Part shown: positions 29,963 through 39,734 of the stretch, in pieces | How the letters are laid out: the number at the start of each line of letters is the position of its first letter | Numbering within the stretch: the first letter of the stretch is position 1 | Assembly (NCBI GenBank): GCA_012862575.1 | Contig: BLSF01000041.1 | Location: 62,001 to 126,000, forward strand | DNA: 64,000 nucleotides | Direction of reading: 5' to 3' | From: Parietichytrium sp. I65-24A | Lineage: Eukaryota; Sar; Bigyra; Thraustochytrida; Thraustochytriidae | Translations under genes and position numbers: made by a program | The notes under the pieces: model-generated | What the model saw: the letters and a program-made list of their open reading frames with translations, nothing else | What the model was told of the DNA's origin: nothing | Databases searched by the model: none

Positions 29963-31207
29963 TTTGCCTGCCTGCCTTCCCAGAATAATCGGATGCCGTG
30001 CCGCCCGCTTCTCTCGCGCACACGCTTCCCGGCCGACTTGACTTGTTGGAGATGTTCGCGTCCGAGCACAGCTGCACTCGCTGGAGCCTTGGAGCCTTGG
30101 AGCTGTGGATGCAGTTGCGCTGGAGTGTTGTTGTCGAGTTGTTGAGTTGTTCCGGCAATCCGCGGTCTTGGGAGAACAATGGCCAAGTCCAAAACGACTT
30201 TGCCGCGGACGAGAAGGTGGGCCACGTGTGCTCCTTCTTAGATGGATGGGGTAGCCTCGAATCCACTCTCCTTCCGCGGCGGCGGCTTAGGCGCGAGCTA
30301 CGGCGTGGCGTTCGTTTCCTTCTTAAGCCACAAGGCGATCTATCGGTTGCCATGGAAGCAAATGCCTTTAAGTGCTAGGCTTCTCATCATCAACTTCTTC
30401 ATCATCATCTTCAATTCATTTCATTTCATAATCATCATCATCATCATCATCATCTCCGACTTGGCTCGAGGCTTAGCGAAACGGATTCCCACGCGGCTAT
30501 TTAGTTGCTCCACGTTCATGTCATCGTCTGCTTTGCCTGCAATTTGAGAATGAATGAAAGCATGCCTGAACTTGAACTTGATTCACTCACTCCTTCAATC
30601 ATTCATTCACTCAATTACAATGAAAAAGCGGCTCGAGCAGCTTCTCGTTATCTTCGCCAGCTTCTTTGTTTTGTCTTGGCTCCGTTGCACGCACATTTTG
30701 CACATCGTTGTGGTATTGGCAATCAATACATGGAGTTTAGTAGCTATGCGGACTCAGTCGGCAGTGTAGTGCAAGAGCCATGGAAGAATGGATTGCCAAG
30801 CGCAATAAGCTCCGAGGAAGTGTCATATCTTTCGCCGATATTCCGAACATTCTATTGCACTTTCGCCCTCCGCTCGTTCTTCTCCAAAGCATTTATCCTT
30901 TCCAACCAAAACTTTCAATTGACAGAATAGCCAACAAATCGCCACATTTGCGGAAATACATGTCACCGGATCTATCCACCATATCCACAAATACGTTATA
31001 ATATTCACGCATACGATCAATATTCCAAAATACATACACTCCTACGAGAACGATCTACCCTAAAACCTGAACAGCAACTGCGGTCCGCGCGCCCCCCGCG
31101 AATCTTGAACCTCAGTAGTCTCTCCAAAGCTCAACAGCGCAGAGCTGTGGTAGCCGTGGTAGCTGTGGTAGCCGTGGCGGCGGCGCGGGTCTTGAGTTTC
31201 CATAGCC
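29963..31207. other. Divergent intergenic region
   Basis: About 1.2 kb between the coiled-coil gene and FAM32A. It holds an ATC/ATT-type tract near 30385-30455 and no gene I can support. Confidence 0.5.
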
Positions 31208-31888
31208 ATGAGCGGCCCCGGCAAGCTGGCCATCAAGGGGGTGTCCTCGGCGGGCGTCCTCGACTCTTTGCGCGAAAAGAAGCTCGCGCGCAAGCACCGC
31301 AAGAAGGAGAAGAAGGAGAAGAGGGACAGGAAGGACAAGGACAAAGACAGGAGGAACAAAAGGAGCCGCGACGAACGCGAGGACCCTCGCCGCAAAAAGC
31401 GTTCCCGAGACGACCGGGAGGAGGAAGGGGACGCGGAGGAGAGCAGCCGGAAAGACCGCCATTTTGCAGGTCTTGGCGACGATGGCGACGATGGCGAGGA
31501 GCTGGGAGAAGAAGGCGAAGACGAGGAAGATGAGGAGGATGAGGAGTTTAAAGGGTTAACGCCGGCCCAAAAGAAGTTTGAAATGGTGAGAAAGCAAAGA
31601 GTAAGTGGGAGAGAGAGATGTGTTTGGTGTTTGGTGTGTGTGTTCTTAATAGTTGTTGTTGTTGTTGTTGTTTGTTTGTTTTGAGATGGGCTCGGATGCT
31701 TTTTTTTGTTTTGATTTGTTTTGCTGACGTTCTTTGGATTGATTGATTCTGTGTGGCAGGAAAAAGAGAGAATCAGTAAAATGATCTCTAAAACCCATCG
31801 CGAGAAGATCGACGACTTTAATCAAAAGTTGGCCAAACAGACGGATCATCACGACATACCCAGAATTTCTGCGGCTGGTCAAGGTTGA
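31208..31888 (+). CDS. FAM32A: FAM32A homologue, two exons
   Basis: Exons are 31208-31600 and 31760-31888, with a 159-bp intron (GTAAGT donor, GGCAG acceptor). The 173-residue product starts MSGPGKLAIKGV. The middle is a very long basic/acidic Lys-Arg-Asp-Glu stretch. The C-terminus is the family hallmark: LTPAQKKFEMVRKQR, then across the junction EKERISKMISKTHREKIDDF, and HHDIPRIS near the end. FAM32A is a small nuclear protein of the spliceosome: it enters the human catalytic spliceosome near the active site and promotes 3' splice-site docking. Most family members are about 110 residues; this one is longer because of the charged insert. The intron boundary falls between codons and rebuilds the conserved motif exactly. 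Confidence 0.9.
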
Positions 31889-32422
31889 GTCAATTTTGGG
31901 ACCTTCACAACAGGCGTTCGGGAGGAGAAGAGAGCTGATGGATATGACTACGCAGTCGGTTCAAATGCAAGTTCGCACAGCTTGCAACGCCCTGTCCACC
32001 CTGATTTGGGTTTTGTTGGAGGTGTGCTAAACCTCACCCTCCTCTGTTTAAAACGAGGGGGGATTGCAGACTGCACCTGGATCTGCTTTTCAGACTTGCT
32101 GAGACCTGGTGCTCACAATTTACTGTTAGAGTACATGCGAATCCGGATGGAAACGTGCTTATTGTTTGAAAGGAATGTTTTATTATTATTTTTTTCTTCT
32201 GGCCGCTATCAGCACAGAGAGTATGAGAGGCGGGGAGCGAAAAAGTACAAGGCAAAAGAGGCCGAATGACGACAAAGATACACATCAGTTTTCAATTTGT
32301 TGCTGTTTACTGCATGCTCTCGAGGGAGTACACCTGGAGATCACAGGCAAAATTCAGAATGAATTTACTAGTACCGGTACTGGTTGGGAAAAGAAAGAAC
32401 AAACCTAGATCTGAGGAAGAAC
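31889..32422. other. Convergent intergenic spacer
   Basis: A 534-bp spacer between convergent stops with no supported gene. Confidence 0.5.
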
Positions 32423-33610
32423 CTACTTTCCTTTGCCCTTTGCTTGTCTTCGCTGCTTCTGCCGCTGGCGCGACTTCTTGTTGTCTCTTCGCTTTGTGTC
32501 GACAGCGTCAGGTCGCGCGCGCTTCTTGTTTTGTAGGTGTGCCGCCACGGGCGACTCTGACGCAATCTGAAGCATTGCTACTAACTGCATCAAACGGTGC
32601 TTGGAAAGTTTCACCACATCCACCTCACCTACTGAGTTAGGTGAGAGGTTCTCATCGGCAGCGCCATCCTCCTCGACACGGAGGGAAGGAACAGACCCTA
32701 CGCCATCGTACGAATCGGAAACGAAGCAATATGTGAGCGCGTCGAAAACCGGGAAGGACTTATTCTCGCCTACTTTTCGCGGAATGTATCCAGGATAGAT
32801 GGAGCGATCGAAGACGACGCTTCGCAAATATTTACAGTTGGGGACGTCTTTCGCCTGCTCGGAGATGTTCCACCAAGAAAATGGCGGCCGCGTTTTATGC
32901 ACAATATGAATCTCTCCGTTTTGGGGATCGAGAAAACCCAGTGCACTTGAGAGAAAGCCTTTAATCAAACTCCGGTTCTCCTCAAGCTGGTCACTTTGTC
33001 CATCCTTGCCGACCTCATCAGGCACACACGGAAAGTTGAACAAAATTCTAGAGAACTTTGCTCCAGTTTCTAGGGACGCTTCTATCTTTGTTGCGTCCAC
33101 GCCGTGTTGAACGGTAACGTTTTCCATCGCTTCAAGATCATCCAAGGTTTCCGACGCCTTTTCGTAGATCTCTCTCACCTCTTCACCGCTTTGGTAAGAG
33201 GTGCAGGTCAAGTCAGCTTTAGGTCCGAGGGTTTTTGCAAGCGCAAGGGAAAAGGTGAAGTCGCCATCTCCAACAATCAAAATCTTTTGAGACGCAGAGT
33301 ATAGACCAGCAAATTCCGACTGTTTTTTGTCTGTGACTTCCTCATCAGCGGACTGCGTATTATCCTGTGCCTGTCGAGGGCAAAGCTCAGGCCGGACATT
33401 CTTGTGGCACTGCGGCTTTAGTTTCTCTCCATCCAAAATCTCCGGCACCTGGACAAGGATTTTATAGCAGCACGGAATGCAAAACTTTAAAGCGCACAGC
33501 GCCGTCTCCGAAAGGGCATACATTTTATCTGTGTCGCGGAGGATCAATTCGTCCGCTACAGGAGGCAAGACATCTTCCTCCCTCCCCTCCTCGCTGCCAT
33601 TCTGCGCCAT
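32423..33610 (-). CDS. BMT5-like 25S rRNA (uracil-N3) methyltransferase domain protein (DUF2431)
   Basis: This 395-residue single-exon protein carries the DUF2431 Rossmann-like domain. ILIVGDGDFTFSLALAK (about residues 111-127) is the S-adenosylmethionine loop with the family GDGDFSFS motif. SRILFNFPC near residue 190 is the NFPH-like catalytic-site motif, here Cys in place of His, and a later RPPFSWWNI fits the substrate side. A cysteine-bearing N-terminus (ALKFCIPCCYKIL) and a Lys/Arg-rich tail (RQRQKQRRQAKGKGK), probably nucleolar, flank the core. Yeast Bmt5 makes m3U2634 in 25S rRNA. The Cys at the motif end is a small deviation worth checking. Confidence 0.85.
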   Translation of the reverse strand: MAQNGSEEGREEDVLPPVADELILRDTDKMYALSETALCALKFCIPCCYKILVQVPEILDGEKLKPQCHKNVRPELCPRQAQDNTQSADEEVTDKKQSEFAGLYSASQKILIVGDGDFTFSLALAKTLGPKADLTCTSYQSGEEVREIYEKASETLDDLEAMENVTVQHGVDATKIEASLETGAKFSRILFNFPCVPDEVGKDGQSDQLEENRSLIKGFLSSALGFLDPQNGEIHIVHKTRPPFSWWNISEQAKDVPNCKYLRSVVFDRSIYPGYIPRKVGENKSFPVFDALTYCFVSDSYDGVGSVPSLRVEEDGAADENLSPNSVGEVDVVKLSKHRLMQLVAMLQIASESPVAAHLQNKKRARPDAVDTKRRDNKKSRQRQKQRRQAKGKGK

Positions 33611-34747
33611 CTGTTTCCCGCCACCACGATCATCAATCAGAGCTCCAAGTTAGTAAAAAAACGAAACAAACTCCCGCACGCGTCCAACAGCCACAGCCAC
33701 AGCCCAAACCCGCTCCCGCGCTTCTGCCACGGCCGCCACAAGTATCAGTGCCGAAGTTCTCACACACGACTGCCAGCAAGATCCGCCTTGGCTTCACCCA
33801 CAGGCTTCGGACATCTAACTAGTTTTTTGCGACATCATTTACTCGCGACTTTCGGCTTCCAGCGCTTTTCCGACCGCCCAACTCTTCCGCACCACAGCAT
33901 ACAACGGATGAATGAATGAATGAATGAATCAATAAATCAATCAAACAATCAACACTTGCCACGCCAGCTGACCCAATGCCTGCCACCATCGCCGGCCTTC
34001 GCGACTTACCATCTGCCCGCTTTGCAAGACAGCTCGAGCGGCTCGAGCGACCAAGTCTGCGAGTAGGGAGTTGAGTGGTTTGACGAGTTGTTGATTGATC
34101 TGAACAATCTGAACTCTAAACTAATTGATCGATTGACGGAGTGATTAGAAACACTGTGGGATAAGTTATGATTATGAAAAGTTACTGTGACTTTGTTGGA
34201 CGAGTTGGATGGATGCATGGATATGCATGGATGGGTGGACGATGGATCGGGTAGGTGACAGTACGTGAATGGCTACGTGTCTGGAGCATCGATCGTCGTG
34301 AAGTGTGCCTGTTTTACTGTCAATGAATGAATGAACATCGTCAGTTCGAGGGTTTTACCTTGGCATGGATTGAACAGAGTACTGCATGTAAAGAGCTTCG
34401 ATCGGCATGGAATCCGTGCAGTTGGCGGGAGTTGGCGAGTGTTGCCATGAATCTGCGCTTTCTTTCACACGATGATCGTCAATGAATGAACTGCATTGTT
34501 GAACTGTTCATTGCACATCATTTTTGAACTACATTGCAATGCATTGCACTTATTGCACTGCCAACACTGCCAACCATCGATTTCACCTAGAAAATGCGTT
34601 CCGCACTTTGTTCTCCTCGCCACCGAAGCANAATGGGCAGGGAACGAAGAGGTGAGAGCACTGAGAGACACTGAGGGTTGGCCGCAGTTCAGGACGGCAG
34701 ATTCTCAATCAGTGAAAGTCAAGATTCATGATTCAAACTTGGCAGAG
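33611..34747. other. Tandem-gene intergenic region with AATG repeat and one N
   Basis: Holds a short AATG/AATC tetranucleotide run near 33907-33955 and a single undetermined base at 34631. No gene is supported. Confidence 0.5.
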
Positions 34748-35638
34748 TCAAGAAATGTGGAATCGGTCGTCGGCTGCGAAAAGCTGTGCGGAGTTTGGAA
34801 CCAATCTAAAGATGCGGAGCTGGCGCTCAAGGTCCTTGACTTTCCCTGTTTGATGTTCGAGCTCCGCCTTGAGGAATTGGTTGGAGTTGCTTACCTTGAT
34901 CAGCTCTTGCTGATGCCCACTTTCAGCGTCTCTCAGCTTGTCAAGCTCCGTTTGTTTGGCGTCGCAGATGCTAGAGAGCTTGTCAATTTCTTCCTGCTTG
35001 AACCCTAGCTGCTGATGGAGAAGCATGACCTGCTCTCTCAGCTTTGCGGCGACCTGTTCCGCCTCCAACGCCCTGTCTTGCGCATCCTCGATGATCTTGT
35101 TGGCATTTTGCAGGGGATAGCGAGCTGCTGCGAGAAGATTTTGCACGGTCTGCCTAAGCTCCTCCCACGGAGCCTTTGCCAAGACCTTTAATTCCTCCTT
35201 TGCTGCCACAGCCTCTTCGCTTGCCAGTGCCTCGGTCGCGGCAACTTGCTCCAATTTGGATTTCAGCTCCGCTTGCTTCTCGTTGAATCCTTGTCGCAGC
35301 TGCCTTATTTTGCCCCGAGTAGACTCGTTTGCCTCGGCGACATGGGCATTAGCAGCTTGAAGTTTCCTGTGCAGGTCAAGCGCTTCCAGCTGGACATTCT
35401 CCCTGGACTTTCCAACCCGCCGAAGCTCTTTCTTGAGCCATGATTGCTGCTGCATCACAAACTCAAACTCGCTGTCCCCGTCATCGTCCAGCTCCCCGTC
35501 TGCGTTGTGCACCGTTTCGCCCACAGAGCTACTTTTGCCAATTCGCGAATTGCAAGACCCGGCTCTTGACCGAGCTACGCTTTCAGAGCCTCTTGTACGT
35601 GGCGGGGACGCCACTGGCGAAGCTCGAAAGCTCTTCAT
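34748..35638 (-). CDS. Coiled-coil protein of unknown function
   Basis: This 296-residue single-exon protein begins MKSFRASPVASPPRTRG, with a basic, Ser-rich N-terminus of about 55 residues. The remainder (about residues 60-285) is one long helix-forming region with regular hydrophobic heptads (ENVQLEALDLHRKLQAANAH, AAKLREQVMLLHQQLGFKQE, LKAELEHQTGKVKDLERQLR). An AKAPWEEL break sits near residue 160. It looks like a structural scaffold of a cytoskeletal or centrosomal type, but I recognise no family. Its start lies 1.2 kb from the divergent SKA1 gene. Confidence 0.72.
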   Translation of the reverse strand: MKSFRASPVASPPRTRGSESVARSRAGSCNSRIGKSSSVGETVHNADGELDDDGDSEFEFVMQQQSWLKKELRRVGKSRENVQLEALDLHRKLQAANAHVAEANESTRGKIRQLRQGFNEKQAELKSKLEQVAATEALASEEAVAAKEELKVLAKAPWEELRQTVQNLLAAARYPLQNANKIIEDAQDRALEAEQVAAKLREQVMLLHQQLGFKQEEIDKLSSICDAKQTELDKLRDAESGHQQELIKVSNSNQFLKAELEHQTGKVKDLERQLRIFRLVPNSAQLFAADDRFHIS

Positions 35639-36795
35639 GTTGCTATGCTGTCAACTCTCAGGCTTTGCATAACGTTTCCGGTTCTTGCTTCGTGTGCACT
35701 TTGCTCGCGGTCAGTGCGCGTACTGTGCCGGTGGTGTACTCACTGCCAGTAACGTACACTTGGCAACTGAAAATTTGCCAATCGATGCTTTTTTAACTTT
35801 TTTAACGTAGTTTGACACGGTAACACGGTACTGAGTAGCGAGATATTTACCCGATACAGCTTCATAAAGTTTGTGGTATACGAATCCGCTAGTTATTGTG
35901 CACCCCAAATACGGATTATTTTTGAATGATTAATATTATAGATAAGACGGTCCTTGGGAGTTGAGAGAAGTACGATATGTCGATGCTGTTCCTCGCACTA
36001 AACGTTTTGGGATGTTCAAACAAAGCGCACTAGGGTCACACACGTCTTGTCATCTAATATAAACATTAGAAATCCACAGTTAGCAGTAGGATCCGGGGGA
36101 GAGGAGACTAGTGGGACAGCTTACTTACTGCGGCCAAGTATTCCATCCGAGTGTTCATTGAAATTGGAAAACAGATTTTGAACTGTAAGACAAGAATTAA
36201 GAACCTTCATTTTCGTTCACGCTGTCAATCTCTCTCGCGAAAACACAGAGTTCAGGATTCCGAAAGAAACCACGAAATACGACCACCGTCAAATCGAAGA
36301 GCCGTTAACAGCTCGCCTGACTCGGACGGTCACTCCAACATCAGAGTCCAACTGAATTCACATTTCCGAATTCAGTGAGGCTAAGACTAACAGCAATAAT
36401 TAGCTAATAGCAAGTAAGTGCTGTATCGAAGTGCGCACTGCTGTGCTCATCCTACCAGAATCTCTAACCTCTACTCTAACAGCAGCTAACAGCAGCTAGC
36501 TCCCAGGCGGAGCACCTTATTCATCTACTATCTGATTCGCTAGTATGGCTCACGAGTTTCAAATCACTCGATTTCTTTCTTGCTTCTTGCTTTGTGAAAG
36601 TGAGAGAGAGACAGAGAAAACAGAGAGAGACCGCAGTTAGTCAAAGTCAAAAATATACAGTCAAAGCGTTGTGCGTTGTGTTGTGCGAGTTCAAGTTGCG
36701 AGGACAGGCTGGGGACAAAGTGTCCGCGTAGATAGTGCAGTTATCGTACATAGAGATAGCGTTATCTGGTCCGACCGGTGGATCCGCGAGCAGGT
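35639..36795. other. Divergent intergenic region with GA-rich leader
   Basis: Shared upstream region of the coiled-coil gene and SKA1. It contains the GA-rich tract at 36602-36631 and no gene I can support. Confidence 0.55.
36602..36631 (+). repeat. GA-rich tract upstream of SKA1
   Basis: GAGAGAGA with CAGAGAAAAC interruptions lies about 165 bp upstream of the SKA1 ATG, GA in the gene's sense. Confidence 0.75.
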
Positions 36796-37629
36796 ATGAG
36801 CTTGATCGGGGACGTGGGCTTGCTTCGAGAGGCGCGTTTGGCCAACGATGCGTTCAGTCAGCTGACTCAAAGCATAGCTCGGCAGGTCTCCGAGCTGCAA
36901 GGGTTGTGCCTTGTGAATGGGCTGGATGATGCGGCTGCGAAGGCGATCACCAAAAATGTGGCGCAGCAGGTCACGTTGATGGAGAAGAAGATGGATGCCA
37001 TGGAGGCTGAGCTCGACACCGAGATGCACATGCTAGAGGAGGCGCGCCGCATAACGGAGTCGCTGAAGGGCCAGCGAGAACGAGTTATGAGCCTGTCAAG
37101 CGCGCAACAGCCCAGCCCCGAGCGGAGAAAGTTTGAGAGTGAGGATCCAGCCGATGACGCGGACGGAAGCTCGCCGAGGCGGTTCGAAGACAGCGAGAAT
37201 GAGAACGATAATGATAATGATGCCGACTCCAAGTCGATGTCATCGGCCACAGTGCCAGTGCTCTGCACGCCGACGGAAGCAATGATTCGAACCGTACCCA
37301 AGTACATGCGTGGCAGGTTAACCGTCGATAAATTAGACGCGGCTTGTGAAGCCATCAATAAAGCCCTCCAGCACAAAGAGAGGCTCTCTAATCTCCCACG
37401 AAGCAAGCAAAGCGTTGCTGTTCGCGAAAAAGTGTTGCAGTGGAGAGACCAAGAGACCTCCGAAACGGAAGGCTTGACTTTTGTTACTATAGAGGATATC
37501 ATCGAGCAGAAAGACGTGGACATCAATAGCCTAAAATCTGCTCTGCAAGTTCTCCGGTTCTTGGAACGGCTTAGGCTGCTGAACGACGGAGGAATTGCTA
37601 AATATTGCGTCATTGAAAAGGAGCTCTAA
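36796..37629 (+). CDS. SKA1: Spindle and kinetochore-associated protein SKA1 homologue
   Basis: This 277-residue protein starts at MSLIGDV. The frame is open six codons further but without an ATG. Residues 1-100 form a helical coiled-coil that in SKA1 assembles with SKA2/SKA3. A disordered acidic segment (about 105-160, with ENDNDND runs) links to the C-terminal microtubule-binding winged-helix domain. There, VPKYMRGRLT, INKALQHK and the ending LRFLERLRLL with GGIAKYCVI match the SKA1 C-terminal family. The SKA complex tracks depolymerising microtubule ends and stabilises kinetochore attachment in mitosis. A GTATG at the ATG resembles a donor site, so a further upstream exon cannot be excluded. 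Confidence 0.85.
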   Translation: MSLIGDVGLLREARLANDAFSQLTQSIARQVSELQGLCLVNGLDDAAAKAITKNVAQQVTLMEKKMDAMEAELDTEMHMLEEARRITESLKGQRERVMSLSSAQQPSPERRKFESEDPADDADGSSPRRFEDSENENDNDNDADSKSMSSATVPVLCTPTEAMIRTVPKYMRGRLTVDKLDAACEAINKALQHKERLSNLPRSKQSVAVREKVLQWRDQETSETEGLTFVTIEDIIEQKDVDINSLKSALQVLRFLERLRLLNDGGIAKYCVIEKEL

Positions 37630-38264
37630 CCGTAGAACAGCTTCCCTGCCCTTGTCTTGAATCAATTTGTATTTTTTATTGTTCGTTGAACATGCTCGCT
37701 ACTTGCCCTCCGCTCCTGCACAACAGAGGTGACGCAGGAATAGACTGTGTGGAAACACAACGCCTTCTGGGCATGCTGCAGCCACCTTTTTGAGTCATTC
37801 GACTAGCCCGAGTGTAGGGCGGCGACGAACCCGTTTTGTTGCATGAAGACTTTACTATACGCCAAAAGTGTGAAGGATCCCAATTTGCCTGGGTTGACGT
37901 TCTTATTGGAGAGTGCTCCTATGCTAGTTGGAAAGTCAGAATGCAGCCCAGAATGCTTCATCTCGCTTTGCTTTGCATGGCATGGAAAGAAATGATCTCT
38001 TGACAGCTCAACACCTTGGAGAGATTTTTTTTTTTTAAAGGTGTGTGGTGGCGGGTGATTTTTGCGCTGAAGGGATATTTGGCACAACGCAAAGCGGCTA
38101 TGCTATGATAGTCAGATGCTTTGTTGACAACCGAAACGTAATTACCATACCATGAGCTGACTTGCGAACAACCCGTGACGCTCTAGCTAGAACCAGTGAG
38201 TAAAAAATGTTGAAAGGAAAATGGTATCGTATTTGTTTAGAAACAGGTGAGCTCAACGTGTAGT
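37630..38264. other. Convergent intergenic spacer
   Basis: A 635-bp spacer between the stops of SKA1 and the COX6A-like gene. It shows nothing coding. Confidence 0.5.
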
Positions 38265-38669
38265 TTAGCGTGCGCTCTTGCACTCCTTCCAGCACTCGCC
38301 GTCGAACAAAGCGCACTTATCGCAAGACCATGGGAAGGCCTTCTTGCCGATGTTCTGGTACTCAAACTTCTTCTCGACGTGCTCGTGGTGGTGAGTCATG
38401 TGAGCGACGAGGTTGTACGCAGCAAGGAGACCAACCACAGGCACGGCCATCTTGCTGTGCAAACATTCAACAAATTCAATGTCGACGACTGTCAGTTACG
38501 AACACTTCACAGACGTTCATGTCGGTTGAAACACTTACGTGATCCTCTCCCACTGCTTCATGGTAGCCTCATGGTGTGCCTGGTGGTCGGCGGAGAACAA
38601 CCTCCTCTGAACCGCTGGAGCAGCGCGAACGCGAGCGACGCGAGCCACGTTGGAGAGCATAGCGGACAT
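38265..38669 (-). CDS. COX6A: Cytochrome c oxidase subunit 6A-like protein, two exons
   Basis: Exons on the minus strand are 38539-38669 and 38265-38454, joined across an 84-bp intron (GTAAGT, CACAG) to give 106 residues. Residues 1-25 (MSAMLSNVARVARVRAAP, then VQRRLF) have the Arg/Ala/Ser make-up of a mitochondrial presequence. One membrane helix follows (VPVVGLLAAYNLVAHMT) with a His-rich HHHEH segment. The conserved end is KKAFPWSCDKCALFDGECWK. FPW with Cys-x2-Cys matches COX6A, a regulatory inner-membrane subunit of respiratory complex IV. The frame is restored across the junction as T-K-M-A, which supports the splice. The CT tract with the assembly gap (38935-39085) lies upstream and reads GA in the gene's sense. 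Confidence 0.86.
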
Positions 38670-38932
38670 TTTCAACTTGACAAATTTTCTTCCCACACAA
38701 AAAGCCTACACGAGCGAATCCCCAATCACATCCACAGACATCCCGTCAGCAATCGCGCACATTACGCCAATCTTCAACCCGCACAAAACCATCGCATTTC
38801 GCGCACGCTTCCTCCAACAAACCCATCATCCGCAACAACCACAAACAACAAACCACAAACCACAAACAACAATGCACACGCGAATCCAGCCCCAATCTTC
38901 CCTACTGCCCTCACAAGAGCTCGGCAAATTAG

Positions 38933-38981
<49 letters not shown>

Positions 38982-39049
38982 NNNNNNNNNNNNNNNNNNN
39001 NNNNNNNNNNNNNNNNNNNNNNNNNNNNNNNNNNNNNNNNNNNNNNTAC

Positions 39050-39089
<40 letters not shown>

Positions 39090-39734
39090 CCACGTACGCC
39101 GCGTACGCCACGTACCTTCTCTTTCCCTTTGTTTGCGTTCTCCTTCTTCTCTCGTAAGGTCCGCGCTTCCCCGCTTTCGTTACCGAGCCTGCTACGTTAA
39201 ATACTGATGAAAGGTTTAAACGCGGCCGCCGGCTGCTCGTTGTTCCGTGAGGAAATATGGTGCGCGTGGTTTAATATGGCGATGGGTGAAATGCCGGGCA
39301 GAGATGGCTGATGCTGGATAGTGGGGGAGTAGGAGTATGTGGATGTAGAGGAAACAGTAAGATTGAAGGGTTTGTTCCGTGGCAGTGGGCATTGATTCCT
39401 CCTTAAAATGATGAGAGTGGCAGAGTAGATTGGGTTGAGTGGTTGGAGAAATTTAAGGTGGAAAACGTAGTCATAATTACGAAAATATTGACAAAGTATA
39501 TCTGGATATTTTCGTCCGCGTATTCTGAGTCCTAGCCATCCTAGCCGCCGAGGACCGGAATTACGTTGACAGTCATTTCACTTCTACATTCCCTGCCGAT
39601 CAACTTTGTGAACGAGTAAAACAGTAAAGATGAAGATGGAAAACAGAACAGATCAGATCAGAACAGAGCATAACAGATAACAAAAGTACAGAAAAGAGTG
39701 TTGTGTACATTTGAAGTTGTTAAATTCCGCGGAC
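38670..39734. other. Intergenic region with assembly gap
   Basis: Contains a long CT repeat broken by 65 N at 38982-39046. The rest shows nothing coding. The frames that cross the N run are artefacts. Confidence 0.6.
38935..39085. repeat. CT microsatellite interrupted by 65-base N gap
   Basis: CT dinucleotides run into N 38982-39046, then resume after a TACCTC to 39085. The gap probably marks a repeat that could not be assembled, so the true length is unknown. Confidence 0.9.

Noticed and set aside
38247-39200. Long frames running through the N gap near 39 kb
   Set aside because: They exist only because N codons do not stop translation, and they overlap the antisense side of the COX6A exons.
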